Assembly (NCBI RefSeq): GCF_038396845.1
Contig: NZ_CP151587.1
Span: 124,001 to 188,000, forward strand
DNA from: Gymnodinialimonas sp. 57CJ19
Lineage (GTDB): Bacteria; Pseudomonadota; Alphaproteobacteria; Rhodobacterales; Rhodobacteraceae
Direction: 5' to 3'
DNA length: 64,000 bases
The position numbers were made by a program, and so were the translations under genes. This document shows positions 1 through 8,364 of the stretch, one piece after another. The notes beneath the pieces are model-generated. The model was given only the letters and a program-made list of their open reading frames with translations. It ran no database searches and was not told where the DNA came from. Within the stretch, counting starts at the first letter, position 1, and each line of letters begins with the position of its first letter.

Positions 1-89
1 TTTTGGCTGACATGAAAGAGCTTGCGAAGGAATTGGGCCTGAAATCGCCCCTTGATGAGCTTGGCCCCTACACGGGCGACTTCCTATGA
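1..89 (+). CDS. C-terminus of an unidentified protein (partial)
   Basis: This is the last 28 codons of a gene that begins before the window. The open frame runs from base 3 to the TGA at 87-89, and the final residues read GPYTGDFL. The stop overlaps the ATG of the next gene (ATGA at 86-89), so the two are almost certainly co-transcribed and translationally coupled in the catabolic operon. Too little is visible to name a family. Confidence 0.6.
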   Translation, partial: LADMKELAKELGLKSPLDELGPYTGDFL

Positions 90-1243
90 GCCTCCGCCCC
101 CTTGGTGCAGATTTCTTTGCCCGCGCGCGTGACCGGTTGCGCGCGCGGGCGCAAGCCGCGGGTGTTGATGGCCTGCTCCTCCTGCGGGCCCCCAATCTGG
201 CCTACGCGACGGGTCTGTTCCTTTCCGCCAACGAACGTCCCATGGGCGTCTGGGTTCCAGTTGTGGGAGATCCGATCCTGATGCTGCCCGCGCTGGAACG
301 GGAGAACGCGGAAGGCACGGGTATAAAAGACCAGCGGTTCTACGATGAATTCCCCGGTGAGGTGCCGGCCGTCCTGTGGATGTTCGACCAAATCGGGCGA
401 AAGCGCATTGCGGTAGACCTGATGGACGCGCAGCTTCTGGATGCCGCAAAAACAATGGTCGCGCGGCTCGACTTGACCGACTACGCCATGCAGGTCCGCG
501 CGATAAAGGAACCCGAAGAGATCGCGCTGACGATCGAGGCCGCTAGTTTCGCTGACCTCTTCCTGACGCGCCTGCACAACGCCGCAGGTGACATTATTTC
601 CCAAGGCGGCACCGAAGCCGACCTGATGGCCGACGCCATGGGTCATGCCCGTGGCGCCTTGTTTGCAAAACACAAAACCGCCTTTGCCGGCACACCGATG
701 GGCATCACCGCCTCGGTCCATTCCGGCCCCCGTGCGGCCCTGCCCCATGGCGCGGTTCTGGAGCGGGTTCCGCAACCCGGAGAGACCCTGATCGCCGGGA
801 TCGGCGGCAGCCTTGGCGGCTATCACGCCGAAAGTGGCGTGACCCTGATCGTGGGTGAAATCAGCGCCGAACAGCGCCGGATCATGGCGGCGATGGAGGC
901 GTGCAACGATGCCGGTGTTGCCGCTTTGGCTGCCCGCGCCACGTGTGCTCAGGCCAATGATGCCGCGCTCGACGCCCTGCGCGAGGCGGGCCTTGGCGAC
1001 ACGATCCGCCACCGGATCGGCCACGGTATGGGGCTGGAAGGTCACGAGGCCCCCTGGCTCGCCCCCGGCGACCACACACCGATTCAAACCAACATGATCT
1101 TTTCGAACGAGCCCGGCGTCTACCGCCCCGGCCGTGACGGATACCGCACGATTAACACGATGGTCGTGACCGAGGACGGGGTCGATATCCCGTCCCGTTT
1201 CCAGACCACCACCCCCATCGACGCCCGCGTCATCGCAATCTGA
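86..1243 (+). CDS. M24-family hydrolase (pita-bread fold), probably metal-independent
   Basis: This 385-residue protein has the two-part layout of aminopeptidase P, creatinase and ectoine hydrolase: an N-terminal creatinase-like domain (about 1-135) and a C-terminal pita-bread domain. The family His is present in GHGMGLEGHE (His313), and one Glu is present in NEPGVY (Glu342). The paired Asp ligands of true M24 metallopeptidases are replaced by Gly238 and Glu249 (YHAES where YxSDxTRT is expected). The last Glu ligand is replaced by Ile356 in GYRTIN. Creatinase and ectoine hydrolase are known M24 members that work without metal, so C-N bond hydrolysis of a small non-peptide substrate is more likely than peptidase activity. 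The gene starts inside the preceding stop and is followed 11 bases later by an amidohydrolase. The substrate is unknown. Confidence 0.85.
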   Translation: MSLRPLGADFFARARDRLRARAQAAGVDGLLLLRAPNLAYATGLFLSANERPMGVWVPVVGDPILMLPALERENAEGTGIKDQRFYDEFPGEVPAVLWMFDQIGRKRIAVDLMDAQLLDAAKTMVARLDLTDYAMQVRAIKEPEEIALTIEAASFADLFLTRLHNAAGDIISQGGTEADLMADAMGHARGALFAKHKTAFAGTPMGITASVHSGPRAALPHGAVLERVPQPGETLIAGIGGSLGGYHAESGVTLIVGEISAEQRRIMAAMEACNDAGVAALAARATCAQANDAALDALREAGLGDTIRHRIGHGMGLEGHEAPWLAPGDHTPIQTNMIFSNEPGVYRPGRDGYRTINTMVVTEDGVDIPSRFQTTTPIDARVIAI

Positions 1244-1254
1244 GGAGCTTAGAG

Positions 1255-2484
1255 ATGCCCGAACCAGCCGCCTGGCATTACCAGAAAATCACCAAACCGA
1301 TGTTCGAGGCCGAGGCCAAGGATTGTGTGTTCTTTGGCCGTGTCATCACCTGCGTCGGTGACGAGATCATCGAAGATGGCTTCGTCCACGTGAAGGACGG
1401 CAAGATCGCCGCCGTGGGCCCCCGCGCCGAGGCGCCCGAGGGCGTCGAGACCCTCGACACCGAGGGCAAGACCCTGATGCCCGGCATGATGAACAGCCAC
1501 GCGCACCTGTCGTGGGACGGCATTCACGAACTCAGCCAGCAAAGCATGTACGACGCGCCGGAAATCCGCGCCTACAAGGCGGCGGGCAACATGATCAAGA
1601 GCCTGCGCGCCGGCATCACGCTGGTTCGCGACCTGGGCGTGCACAACGCCAATCTGTTCACCAAACAGGCCGTGGCCCAAGGCATCTTCCCCGGTCCGCG
1701 TCTTCTGGTGTCGGGTGAAAGCATCATCCAGACCGGCGGCCACACTTACTGGGTTTGCCGCGAGGCTTCGGGCGCCGATGAGATGCGCCGTGCCGTTCGC
1801 GACCAGGTGAAGGGCGGGGCCGACCTGATCAAGATCATGGCCTGCCACGACACGCTGGAGTTCACCGACGAGGAACTGCACGCCGTCATCGACGAGGCCC
1901 ACCGCAACAAGCTGCCGATCACCGCCCATGCGACCTACAACGACTGCATCGCGCGGGTTGCCGAGGCCGGGATCGATTGCATCGAGCACGGCGGCTCGAT
2001 GACCGACGAGACCATTCAACTATTGCTCGACAAGAAACTGCCGATCGTCACGACCTTCTCGGCCCTTGTCATTCAAGCCAACGAGAAGATCGCCCGCGAT
2101 TTCGGCATCCCCGAGTGGAAGATCGAAGAGCGCAAGCGCGCCGTGGCCGACAAATCCCGCTTCGACGGGCTGGTGCGCGCGGCCAAGGCCGGCGTGCCGA
2201 TCGTCTTCGGCACCGACGCCGGCAGCCCGGCGGTGGAGCATGACCGCATCGTGCCGGAACTGGGCTTCATGGTGGAAGTGGGCGTCTGCCCCAACAACCT
2301 CGATGCCCTGCGTGCGATCACCGCGCGGGCGGCCGTTCTCAACGGCATGGGCGACACGCTTGGCACGCTGGAGGCCGGGAAGCTGGCCGACATGATCGTG
2401 GTCGACGGCAAACCCGACCAGGACCTTACCGCACTGGAAAAAGTCGAAATGACCTTCATCGACGGCAAAAGGATGCACGGATGA
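1255..2484 (+). CDS. metal-dependent amidohydrolase (imidazolonepropionase/prolidase-like)
   Basis: This 409-residue member of the amidohydrolase superfamily shows the full set of binuclear-site residues: the HxH pair His82/His84 in SHAHLSW, the likely carboxylated Lys193 in LIKIMACHD, His225 in PITAHAT, His245 in CIEHGG and Asp321 in GTDAGSP. The spacing and the N-terminal and C-terminal beta-sandwich segments are those of COG1228 enzymes, which open cyclic amides or cleave Xaa-Pro-like bonds. A GAGGAG ribosome-binding site at 1242-1247 fixes the ATG at 1255. The stop overlaps the following aminotransferase start. It probably acts in the cytoplasm on an intermediate of the same pathway. The exact substrate cannot be read from sequence. 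Confidence 0.85.
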   Translation: MPEPAAWHYQKITKPMFEAEAKDCVFFGRVITCVGDEIIEDGFVHVKDGKIAAVGPRAEAPEGVETLDTEGKTLMPGMMNSHAHLSWDGIHELSQQSMYDAPEIRAYKAAGNMIKSLRAGITLVRDLGVHNANLFTKQAVAQGIFPGPRLLVSGESIIQTGGHTYWVCREASGADEMRRAVRDQVKGGADLIKIMACHDTLEFTDEELHAVIDEAHRNKLPITAHATYNDCIARVAEAGIDCIEHGGSMTDETIQLLLDKKLPIVTTFSALVIQANEKIARDFGIPEWKIEERKRAVADKSRFDGLVRAAKAGVPIVFGTDAGSPAVEHDRIVPELGFMVEVGVCPNNLDALRAITARAAVLNGMGDTLGTLEAGKLADMIVVDGKPDQDLTALEKVEMTFIDGKRMHG

Positions 2485-3665
2485 CTTCGCTACTGCTGCA
2501 ACGCACCGCCCCCCGGATCGTCGAGGAAGACGGCTCCTTCCGCACCAAGATGCTTGATATCGCATCTGGCCTCGACAATGTCATCGCGCTCGGGCGCGGT
2601 GATCCCGACTTCCACACCCCGGCCCATATCGTGGAGGCCGCTAAGGCCGCGCTGGACGACAACCAGCACCATTACACCGGCCCCACCGGGCTGCCGCCCC
2701 TGCGCCAGGCGATCTGCGACAACCTCAAGGCCGAATATGGGCTGGACTACAACGCGGACGAGATCATCGTCACCGCCGGGGTGCAGGAAAGCATCATGCT
2801 GTGCATGTTGGGTCTGGTGCAGGAGGGCGACGAGGTACTGATCACCTCGCCGCGCTTCACCACCTACGACACCGCCGTGCACCTATGCGGCGGCGTGCCG
2901 GTGCCGGTGCCGACTTTTCAGAAGGACGACTTCGCGCTGGACGTGGACGAGATCGAGAAGCGGATCACCGACAAGACGCGGATGTTCGTGATGGTCTCTC
3001 CCAACAACCCCACCGGCGCCGTGACCCCGCCCGACGTGATCCGCAAGATCGCGGATCTGGCGATCAAGCATGACATTCTGATCATTGCGGACGAGATCTA
3101 CGCCAAGCTGATCTATCCCGGTCACAAGCATCTCTCGCTGGCCACCCTGCCCGGCATGAAGGAGCGCACGATCACGCTGAACGGGTTCTCCAAGACCTAC
3201 GCGATGACCGGCTGGCGCGTCGGCTACATGGCCGCCCCGGCGGACTTCGTGGAAAAGCTGACCGAGCCGCGCCACACGCTGTCGATCAACACCTGCACCG
3301 TGTCGCAGCACGCGGCGCTGGCCGCGCTGACCGGCCCGCAGGACGAGATGGAGGCGACGTTCCGCGACTATGCCGCGCGCCGCGATTACCTCATGGAGGC
3401 GCTCAGCGCGGCAGGCCTGTCCTACGGCGCACCGGGCGGGGCCTTCTACATCTACACCAACATCTCCAGCACCGGCATGAAGGCCAAGCCCTTCTGCGAG
3501 AACCTGCTGCGCGAGACCGGTGTCATGGTCTTTCCCGGCGACATGTTTGGCGAGCCTGACAGCGATTTCATCCGCATCAGCTACCTGCAGCCGCTCCCCG
3601 TCATTCAGGAGGCGATGCAACGCATCCAAGGCTTCATCACCGCCAACAAGAAGGCCATCGCATGA
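2481..3665 (+). CDS. pyridoxal-phosphate aminotransferase, class I/II
   Basis: This 394-residue fold-type I aminotransferase has the aspartate-aminotransferase family landmarks: Asn176 in SPNNPTGA, Asp204 and Tyr207 in ADEIYAKL, and the Schiff-base Lys238 in NGFSKTYAMTGWRVGY. A C-terminal FIRISY segment should supply the carboxylate-binding Arg. It would move an amino group between an amino acid and a 2-oxo acid. It overlaps both neighbours by ATGA (2481-2484 and 3662-3665), so it is a fixed part of the catabolic operon and probably handles the amino acid released by the hydrolases. Which amino acid it uses is not evident. Confidence 0.92.
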   Translation: MTSLLLQRTAPRIVEEDGSFRTKMLDIASGLDNVIALGRGDPDFHTPAHIVEAAKAALDDNQHHYTGPTGLPPLRQAICDNLKAEYGLDYNADEIIVTAGVQESIMLCMLGLVQEGDEVLITSPRFTTYDTAVHLCGGVPVPVPTFQKDDFALDVDEIEKRITDKTRMFVMVSPNNPTGAVTPPDVIRKIADLAIKHDILIIADEIYAKLIYPGHKHLSLATLPGMKERTITLNGFSKTYAMTGWRVGYMAAPADFVEKLTEPRHTLSINTCTVSQHAALAALTGPQDEMEATFRDYAARRDYLMEALSAAGLSYGAPGGAFYIYTNISSTGMKAKPFCENLLRETGVMVFPGDMFGEPDSDFIRISYLQPLPVIQEAMQRIQGFITANKKAIA

Positions 3666-5092
3666 GCAACATGACCCCGAACCCGGACGAGAAATTCGTC
3701 GGCATCCAAGTCAGCCCGATCAGCTTCATCGACGAAGGCGTCGACACGGTGCTCGACACCCTCAAGGATCGCGTCGGTGTCAATGTCCTGATGCTCGGCA
3801 CGGTAAGCTGGCTTGGCCTGAAGACCGGCCGCTCCATCGCCCACGAGCTGGACGGCTGGCCCGACCACGGCGTGCCCGAGCCTTTCACCATGAGGGGCGG
3901 CGCCTACTACAACCCCGATCCGCGCTATTTCTCCAAGACGCTGATCAAAGACTTCCGCGCCACCGACAAAGAGATGGAGGGGATCGACATTCTCGACCTC
4001 GTCATCCCCGAGGCCCACAAGCGCGACATGAAGGTCTACGTCGAGCTGATGGAGCCCTTCTTCAAATATGCGGGCCATGGCTCGGTCAACAACATCGAGA
4101 TCCCGAACCTCGCCTCCTGCATGGAGGTCGATGTCTTCGGCGTCCGCAAGGACGAGCCAAGCACCTCCAACCCCGATTACCGCAACTGGATGCATGCAAT
4201 CATCGAGGACCAGGTACGCAACTACGATATCGACGGCATCATGTGGTGCAACGAGCGGAATTCTCCGCTGGATCAGATGATGCAGGGTCAAGCCCCCGGT
4301 GACTTCTCAGAAGCCAGCCGGAATGAGGCGATTGCCCGTGGCATCGACGTGGAAGCCTGCCGCCGCGCCTGCATCGTGATGTATGATTTCATGCAGGACG
4401 CGCTTGGCGGCAAGGAATTTGACGACGGCGCGTTTATCACCTTTATCCGGGTGCTGATGCAAAACCCGGAAGTGCTAATCTGGGAACGCTTCTGGCTGGA
4501 GCGCAACAAGGACCTCGACCGAGAGCTCTATGGTCTTGTGAAGTGGTGCAAGCCGAACCTGCCCTTCGGGCTCAACGTCTGGAACCGCAATCATTTCAAC
4601 ATCTTCCGCCGTGCCCAATGGCCGTGGGAAGAGCAAACGATGTACGCCGACTGGGTCAAGCCGATCACCTACCAGCACCAATCCGGCGAAATCTGGCACA
4701 AGGAATTCGGCTTCTTCCACAAGACCATCCTGCGCGATTTCGATCCGGAGGTAGCGATGAAGATCCTCGACGGGATCCTCAGCATTCAAGGCTCGGGCAT
4801 CGATACGGTGATCCAGGACGGTCTCGACCCCGATACCTACGTCTACGGCCAATGCGCCGAGGCGCTGAAGGGCGTCCACGACAAGGCGAAGGTCTTCATG
4901 GGCCTCGGCATTGACGCGCCCCGCGTCCGGGCCGATCAGGCGAAATGCACGCCAGATATCGCCTATCGCTCGGTAATGGCGACCTATCGCGCGGGCGGGC
5001 ACGGTGTTGTGCTGTCGCCCAACTATGCTTCCATGCACCTGACAAATCTGGACGGAGTGGCCAAAGCCCTGACTGAACTGGGGCTGAAATGA
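3662..5092 (+). CDS. unrecognised TIM-barrel-like protein, possibly glycosidase-like
   Basis: I do not recognise this 476-residue protein with certainty. It has no signal peptide, is rich in Trp and acidic residues, and shows beta-alpha repeats typical of a TIM barrel: VNVLMLGTVSW early, DMKVYVELMEPF near 125, DGIMWCNERNSP near 190, LPFGLNVWNRN near 305 and GGHGVVLSPNY near the end. An acidic residue following a hydrophobic strand (MWCNER) is like the acid/base region of glycoside-hydrolase-type barrels, but this is only an analogy. ATGA overlaps bind it to the aminotransferase before it and the dihydroorotase-like gene after it, so it should take part in the same pathway. It may be an isomerase, lyase or hydrolase. 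The function is open. Confidence 0.7.
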   Translation: MSNMTPNPDEKFVGIQVSPISFIDEGVDTVLDTLKDRVGVNVLMLGTVSWLGLKTGRSIAHELDGWPDHGVPEPFTMRGGAYYNPDPRYFSKTLIKDFRATDKEMEGIDILDLVIPEAHKRDMKVYVELMEPFFKYAGHGSVNNIEIPNLASCMEVDVFGVRKDEPSTSNPDYRNWMHAIIEDQVRNYDIDGIMWCNERNSPLDQMMQGQAPGDFSEASRNEAIARGIDVEACRRACIVMYDFMQDALGGKEFDDGAFITFIRVLMQNPEVLIWERFWLERNKDLDRELYGLVKWCKPNLPFGLNVWNRNHFNIFRRAQWPWEEQTMYADWVKPITYQHQSGEIWHKEFGFFHKTILRDFDPEVAMKILDGILSIQGSGIDTVIQDGLDPDTYVYGQCAEALKGVHDKAKVFMGLGIDAPRVRADQAKCTPDIAYRSVMATYRAGGHGVVLSPNYASMHLTNLDGVAKALTELGLK

Positions 5093-6477
5093 ACATTCTG
5101 GATACATTGATTTCGGGCGGCGACGTGTTGCTGCCCGATAGCTTGGTGAAGGCTGATTTGGGCCTGAAAGACGGAAAGGTCGCGGGGGTCTACAGCCCCG
5201 GCACCGCCCCAACTGCGGCCGAGACGATCGACGCAACCGGCAAAACCATCCTTCCGGGCATCGTGGATATCCATTTCCACGTCCGCGCACCCGCCTACCC
5301 CGAACGCGGCACGGTCCTGTCCGAGACACGGGCCGCAGCGGCAGGTGGTGTGACGACGCTGTTCGAGATGCCAATCTCGAAGCCCTGCTGCTCCACCCCC
5401 GAAGAACTGACCCGCCGTCGGGACCACTTCAGCGAAAACGCTGTCATCGACTTTGCGCTCTATGCTGCGCCCGGTGATCTGACCGAGGCCAGCCGCGACA
5501 AGATGATGGATATCGGGGCGATAGCCTGGAAGATTTTTACCACCCCCTCCCCCGCGGGCCGCGCCGATGAATTTGAAGGCCTCGCCTTCCCTGATGAAGC
5601 AGACCAGCTGCGCGCGTTGCAGTTGTTGGCGGATACGGGGATGCCCATTGTCGTGCATGCCGAAAGCGCCTCGCTGTTGGCGTATTTCGAGGACGCCGCG
5701 AAAGCGTTGGACCCAGCCGATGCGGCGACCCACGGCATATCGCGCCCGGCGATCTGCGAAACCGTGGCGGTTGCCAAGCTGCTGGCAATGAACATGACCG
5801 CGCAGGCGAAACTGCACATCGCCCACGTCACCAGCGCCGAGACAGTGAGAGTCCTTCGGGCCTTTGCCGGAACCTCGGATTTCACCGCTGAAACCTGCCC
5901 CCAGTATCTTTTCACGACGGAAGAGGACGTGGCGAAGGCTGGCATTTACGCCAAGGTGAACCCGCCGATCCGCCATCAGGCGGATCAGGATGCGTTATGG
6001 CAAGCGATCGAGGACGGTGTGATCAACTACGTTACCACCGACCATGCCCCCTTCGCGAAAGCCGAAAAGCAGGCGGCCGAAGGTAACTTCCCCGCCGCCC
6101 CTCCCGGCGTGCCGGGGATCGAGTTCATTTTGCCAGCCATGCTCGACGCCGTGGCCCAGGGCCGGCTGAGCCTGAAACGCGCCCATGAGTTGATCTGCTC
6201 GAACGGAGCGAGACGGTATGGACTTTACCCGTTCAAAGGCGCACTTCTTCCGGGAAGCGCGGCTGACGTGACAATTGTGGATCTGAACGGAGAGACGGTG
6301 TTGTCCTCTGCAACGCTCCACACCCATGCCCGCGAAGTTGCGCGTCTTTTTGAAGGGCGACACCTGCGAGGCAACGTCGCGCAGACGATCCTTCAAGGCA
6401 AAACGGTTTTCAAAGACGGCGCCGTTATAGGCGCACAAGGCGCGGGGGAATTTGTGACCCCAGCCGCCGGGAAATGA
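5089..6477 (+). CDS. dihydroorotase/allantoinase-type cyclic amidohydrolase
   Basis: This 462-residue amidohydrolase belongs to the dihydroorotase, hydantoinase and allantoinase branch. It shows HFHVR with His62/His64, Lys148 in AWKIFTTP as the probable carboxylated bridge, His190 in VVHAES, His246 in LHIAHVTSAE and Asp318 in TTDHAPF. Such enzymes open five- or six-membered cyclic ureides. The DxHxHxR signature and the TSAETV segment resemble allantoinase and dihydroorotase more than dihydropyrimidinase. It is the last gene of the overlapped operon (ATGA at 5089-5092) and is followed 66 bases later by an exporter pair. Being a second amidohydrolase in the operon, it suggests a cyclic ureide or imide intermediate. 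Confidence 0.85.
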   Translation: MNILDTLISGGDVLLPDSLVKADLGLKDGKVAGVYSPGTAPTAAETIDATGKTILPGIVDIHFHVRAPAYPERGTVLSETRAAAAGGVTTLFEMPISKPCCSTPEELTRRRDHFSENAVIDFALYAAPGDLTEASRDKMMDIGAIAWKIFTTPSPAGRADEFEGLAFPDEADQLRALQLLADTGMPIVVHAESASLLAYFEDAAKALDPADAATHGISRPAICETVAVAKLLAMNMTAQAKLHIAHVTSAETVRVLRAFAGTSDFTAETCPQYLFTTEEDVAKAGIYAKVNPPIRHQADQDALWQAIEDGVINYVTTDHAPFAKAEKQAAEGNFPAAPPGVPGIEFILPAMLDAVAQGRLSLKRAHELICSNGARRYGLYPFKGALLPGSAADVTIVDLNGETVLSSATLHTHAREVARLFEGRHLRGNVAQTILQGKTVFKDGAVIGAQGAGEFVTPAAGK

Positions 6478-6543
6478 CGAAAAAATATAGATAGCGGCCA
6501 GACGCCCCAAGCGTCTGGCCCTTGCTCTAGAGGGAGGACGCTC

Positions 6544-8364
6544 ATGGCTGTGGCTGATGAGATCATGCGCCCCACCGACACCGTCGGTTGGAAAAGCGGG
6601 TTTAACACCATCAAACGGGTCACGGCGCTGGCGCTGAAGTCTCCTTGGATGGTGGCGATTGCGCTTGGATCAACCGTTGTGGCCTCGGTGCTGCAACTGC
6701 TGGTGCCGGTCCTGCTGGGGCGAGCCGTTGACCAAACGCAGCGCCTTGTCTCCGACCCTTCCAGCGCCGACACGGCGGCCGCAGGCCTTTGGACGACTGC
6801 GTTGTTGGTGCTTGGCGTGATGGTGACACGCGGACTGTTCACCGTGTTTCAGAACTACTTCAGCGAAAGCGTGGGCCACAACGTCGGCTATATGCTGCGG
6901 TTGGAGTATTACGAGAAGATCCAACGCCTTAGCTTCGGCTTTCATGACCGCATGCATTCGGGAGACTTGATCACCTTGGGCATGTTGGATCTGGAAGGCG
7001 TGCGGATGTTCTTCTCTACCGGCCTCGTGCGTATTCTCCTTCTAAGCATCCTGATCGGTGTCGGCGGCTACCTTCTGTTGTCCACCGACTTCGTCCTCGG
7101 CCTTCTGGCGCTTAGCTTTGTGCCCTTCGTGGCGTGGCGGTCTTCCGTGACGCAACTCAAGCTGCGCGGCACGTGGCTGGAGCTGCAAAACCGCCTATCC
7201 GTGCTGAGCCGTGTGATGGAAGAAAACCTTGGCGGCATCCGTGTGGTCCGTGCCTTTGCGGCCAAACCCTACGAGATGGCGAAATACGAGGAAGCCTCGA
7301 CCAGCGCCCTCGACCTTGCCCACGAACGGGTCGATATCCGGGTGCGCAACACGTCGATGATGACCTTTTCCTTCCTGCTGGCCATGGGCTTGGTGCTCTG
7401 GGTTGGCTCCAACAAGGTGGTCGCAGGCGACATTACTGTGGGCACCTTGGCGTCCTTCCTGACCTTCATGACAATCCTGCAAATGCCGGTGCGCCAGTTG
7501 GGGATGCTGGTCAATTCCTTCGCCCGCACCGCGACCTGTGGGGAACGTGTGTTCGCTCTGCTGGATCTGGACCTTGCGATCACCGACGCGGAAGATGCCC
7601 GTGATCTGGAAGTGGAAAGCGGCGTCCTGAAATTCGACAATGTCGGCTTCACCTATCCCGGCGCCTCGAAACCCACGCTACATGGGCTTAGTTTCACCGC
7701 AAAACGAGGCGAGACCATCGGCCTGATCGGCCCGCCCGGCAGCGGCAAATCCACCATCGCCCATCTGATCCCCCGCTTCTACGACGTGACCAGCGGCGCG
7801 ATTACAATTGATGGCCAGGATGTCCGTGACGTGACGCTCAAATCGCTCCGTCATGAGGTGGTCGCCGTGCAGCAGGATGCGTTCCTGTTCACAACCAGTC
7901 TGGAAAACAACATCGCATACGGCGATCCTTGGGCCCCGCCCTCGCGTATTGCCGATGCGAGCGCCTCGGCGCAATTGCACCAGTTCATCGCCACCCTGCC
8001 CGCCGGATACGAGACGATCGTGGGTGAGCGTGGCGCGTCCCTGTCGGGTGGTCAGCGGCAACGCATGACGATTGCCCGTACGCTCATGCTGCGCCCCAGC
8101 GTGCTGATTTTCGATGACAGCACCGCCGCCGTAGACGCAGGCACCGAGCAGCGGATCAGGACCACCATTCAAGCGCAGGCGAGCGAGCGTGTGACCATCA
8201 TCGTGGCGCATCGGTTGAACTCTTTGATGCATGCCGACCAGATCCTGTTTGTCGAGGACGGCCAGATTGTCGAACGCGGCACCCATGAGGAGCTGCTGAC
8301 CCTTGGCGGGCGTTACCGCGCCCTGCATGACCTCCAAATCAGACCAGAGGAGCCCGCCCAATGA
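6544..8364 (+). CDS. ABC exporter half-transporter with degenerate catalytic site (first subunit)
   Basis: This 606-residue half-transporter has an N-terminal six-helix exporter domain (about 20-320) and a C-terminal nucleotide-binding domain. Walker A is GPPGSGKST near 396-404, the signature LSGGQRQR is near 500, and the switch His lies in IVAHRLN. Walker B reads LIFDDSTAAVD: the catalytic Glu is replaced by Asp525. The gene overlaps the next exporter gene by ATGA, and that partner has a non-canonical signature. This is the known pattern of heterodimeric exporters of the TM287/288 and BmrCD type, with one active and one degenerate ATP site. A GGGAGGA ribosome-binding site precedes the ATG. 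The substrate is unknown, and a role for the upstream pathway is only suggested by position. Confidence 0.92.
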   Translation: MAVADEIMRPTDTVGWKSGFNTIKRVTALALKSPWMVAIALGSTVVASVLQLLVPVLLGRAVDQTQRLVSDPSSADTAAAGLWTTALLVLGVMVTRGLFTVFQNYFSESVGHNVGYMLRLEYYEKIQRLSFGFHDRMHSGDLITLGMLDLEGVRMFFSTGLVRILLLSILIGVGGYLLLSTDFVLGLLALSFVPFVAWRSSVTQLKLRGTWLELQNRLSVLSRVMEENLGGIRVVRAFAAKPYEMAKYEEASTSALDLAHERVDIRVRNTSMMTFSFLLAMGLVLWVGSNKVVAGDITVGTLASFLTFMTILQMPVRQLGMLVNSFARTATCGERVFALLDLDLAITDAEDARDLEVESGVLKFDNVGFTYPGASKPTLHGLSFTAKRGETIGLIGPPGSGKSTIAHLIPRFYDVTSGAITIDGQDVRDVTLKSLRHEVVAVQQDAFLFTTSLENNIAYGDPWAPPSRIADASASAQLHQFIATLPAGYETIVGERGASLSGGQRQRMTIARTLMLRPSVLIFDDSTAAVDAGTEQRIRTTIQAQASERVTIIVAHRLNSLMHADQILFVEDGQIVERGTHEELLTLGGRYRALHDLQIRPEEPAQ

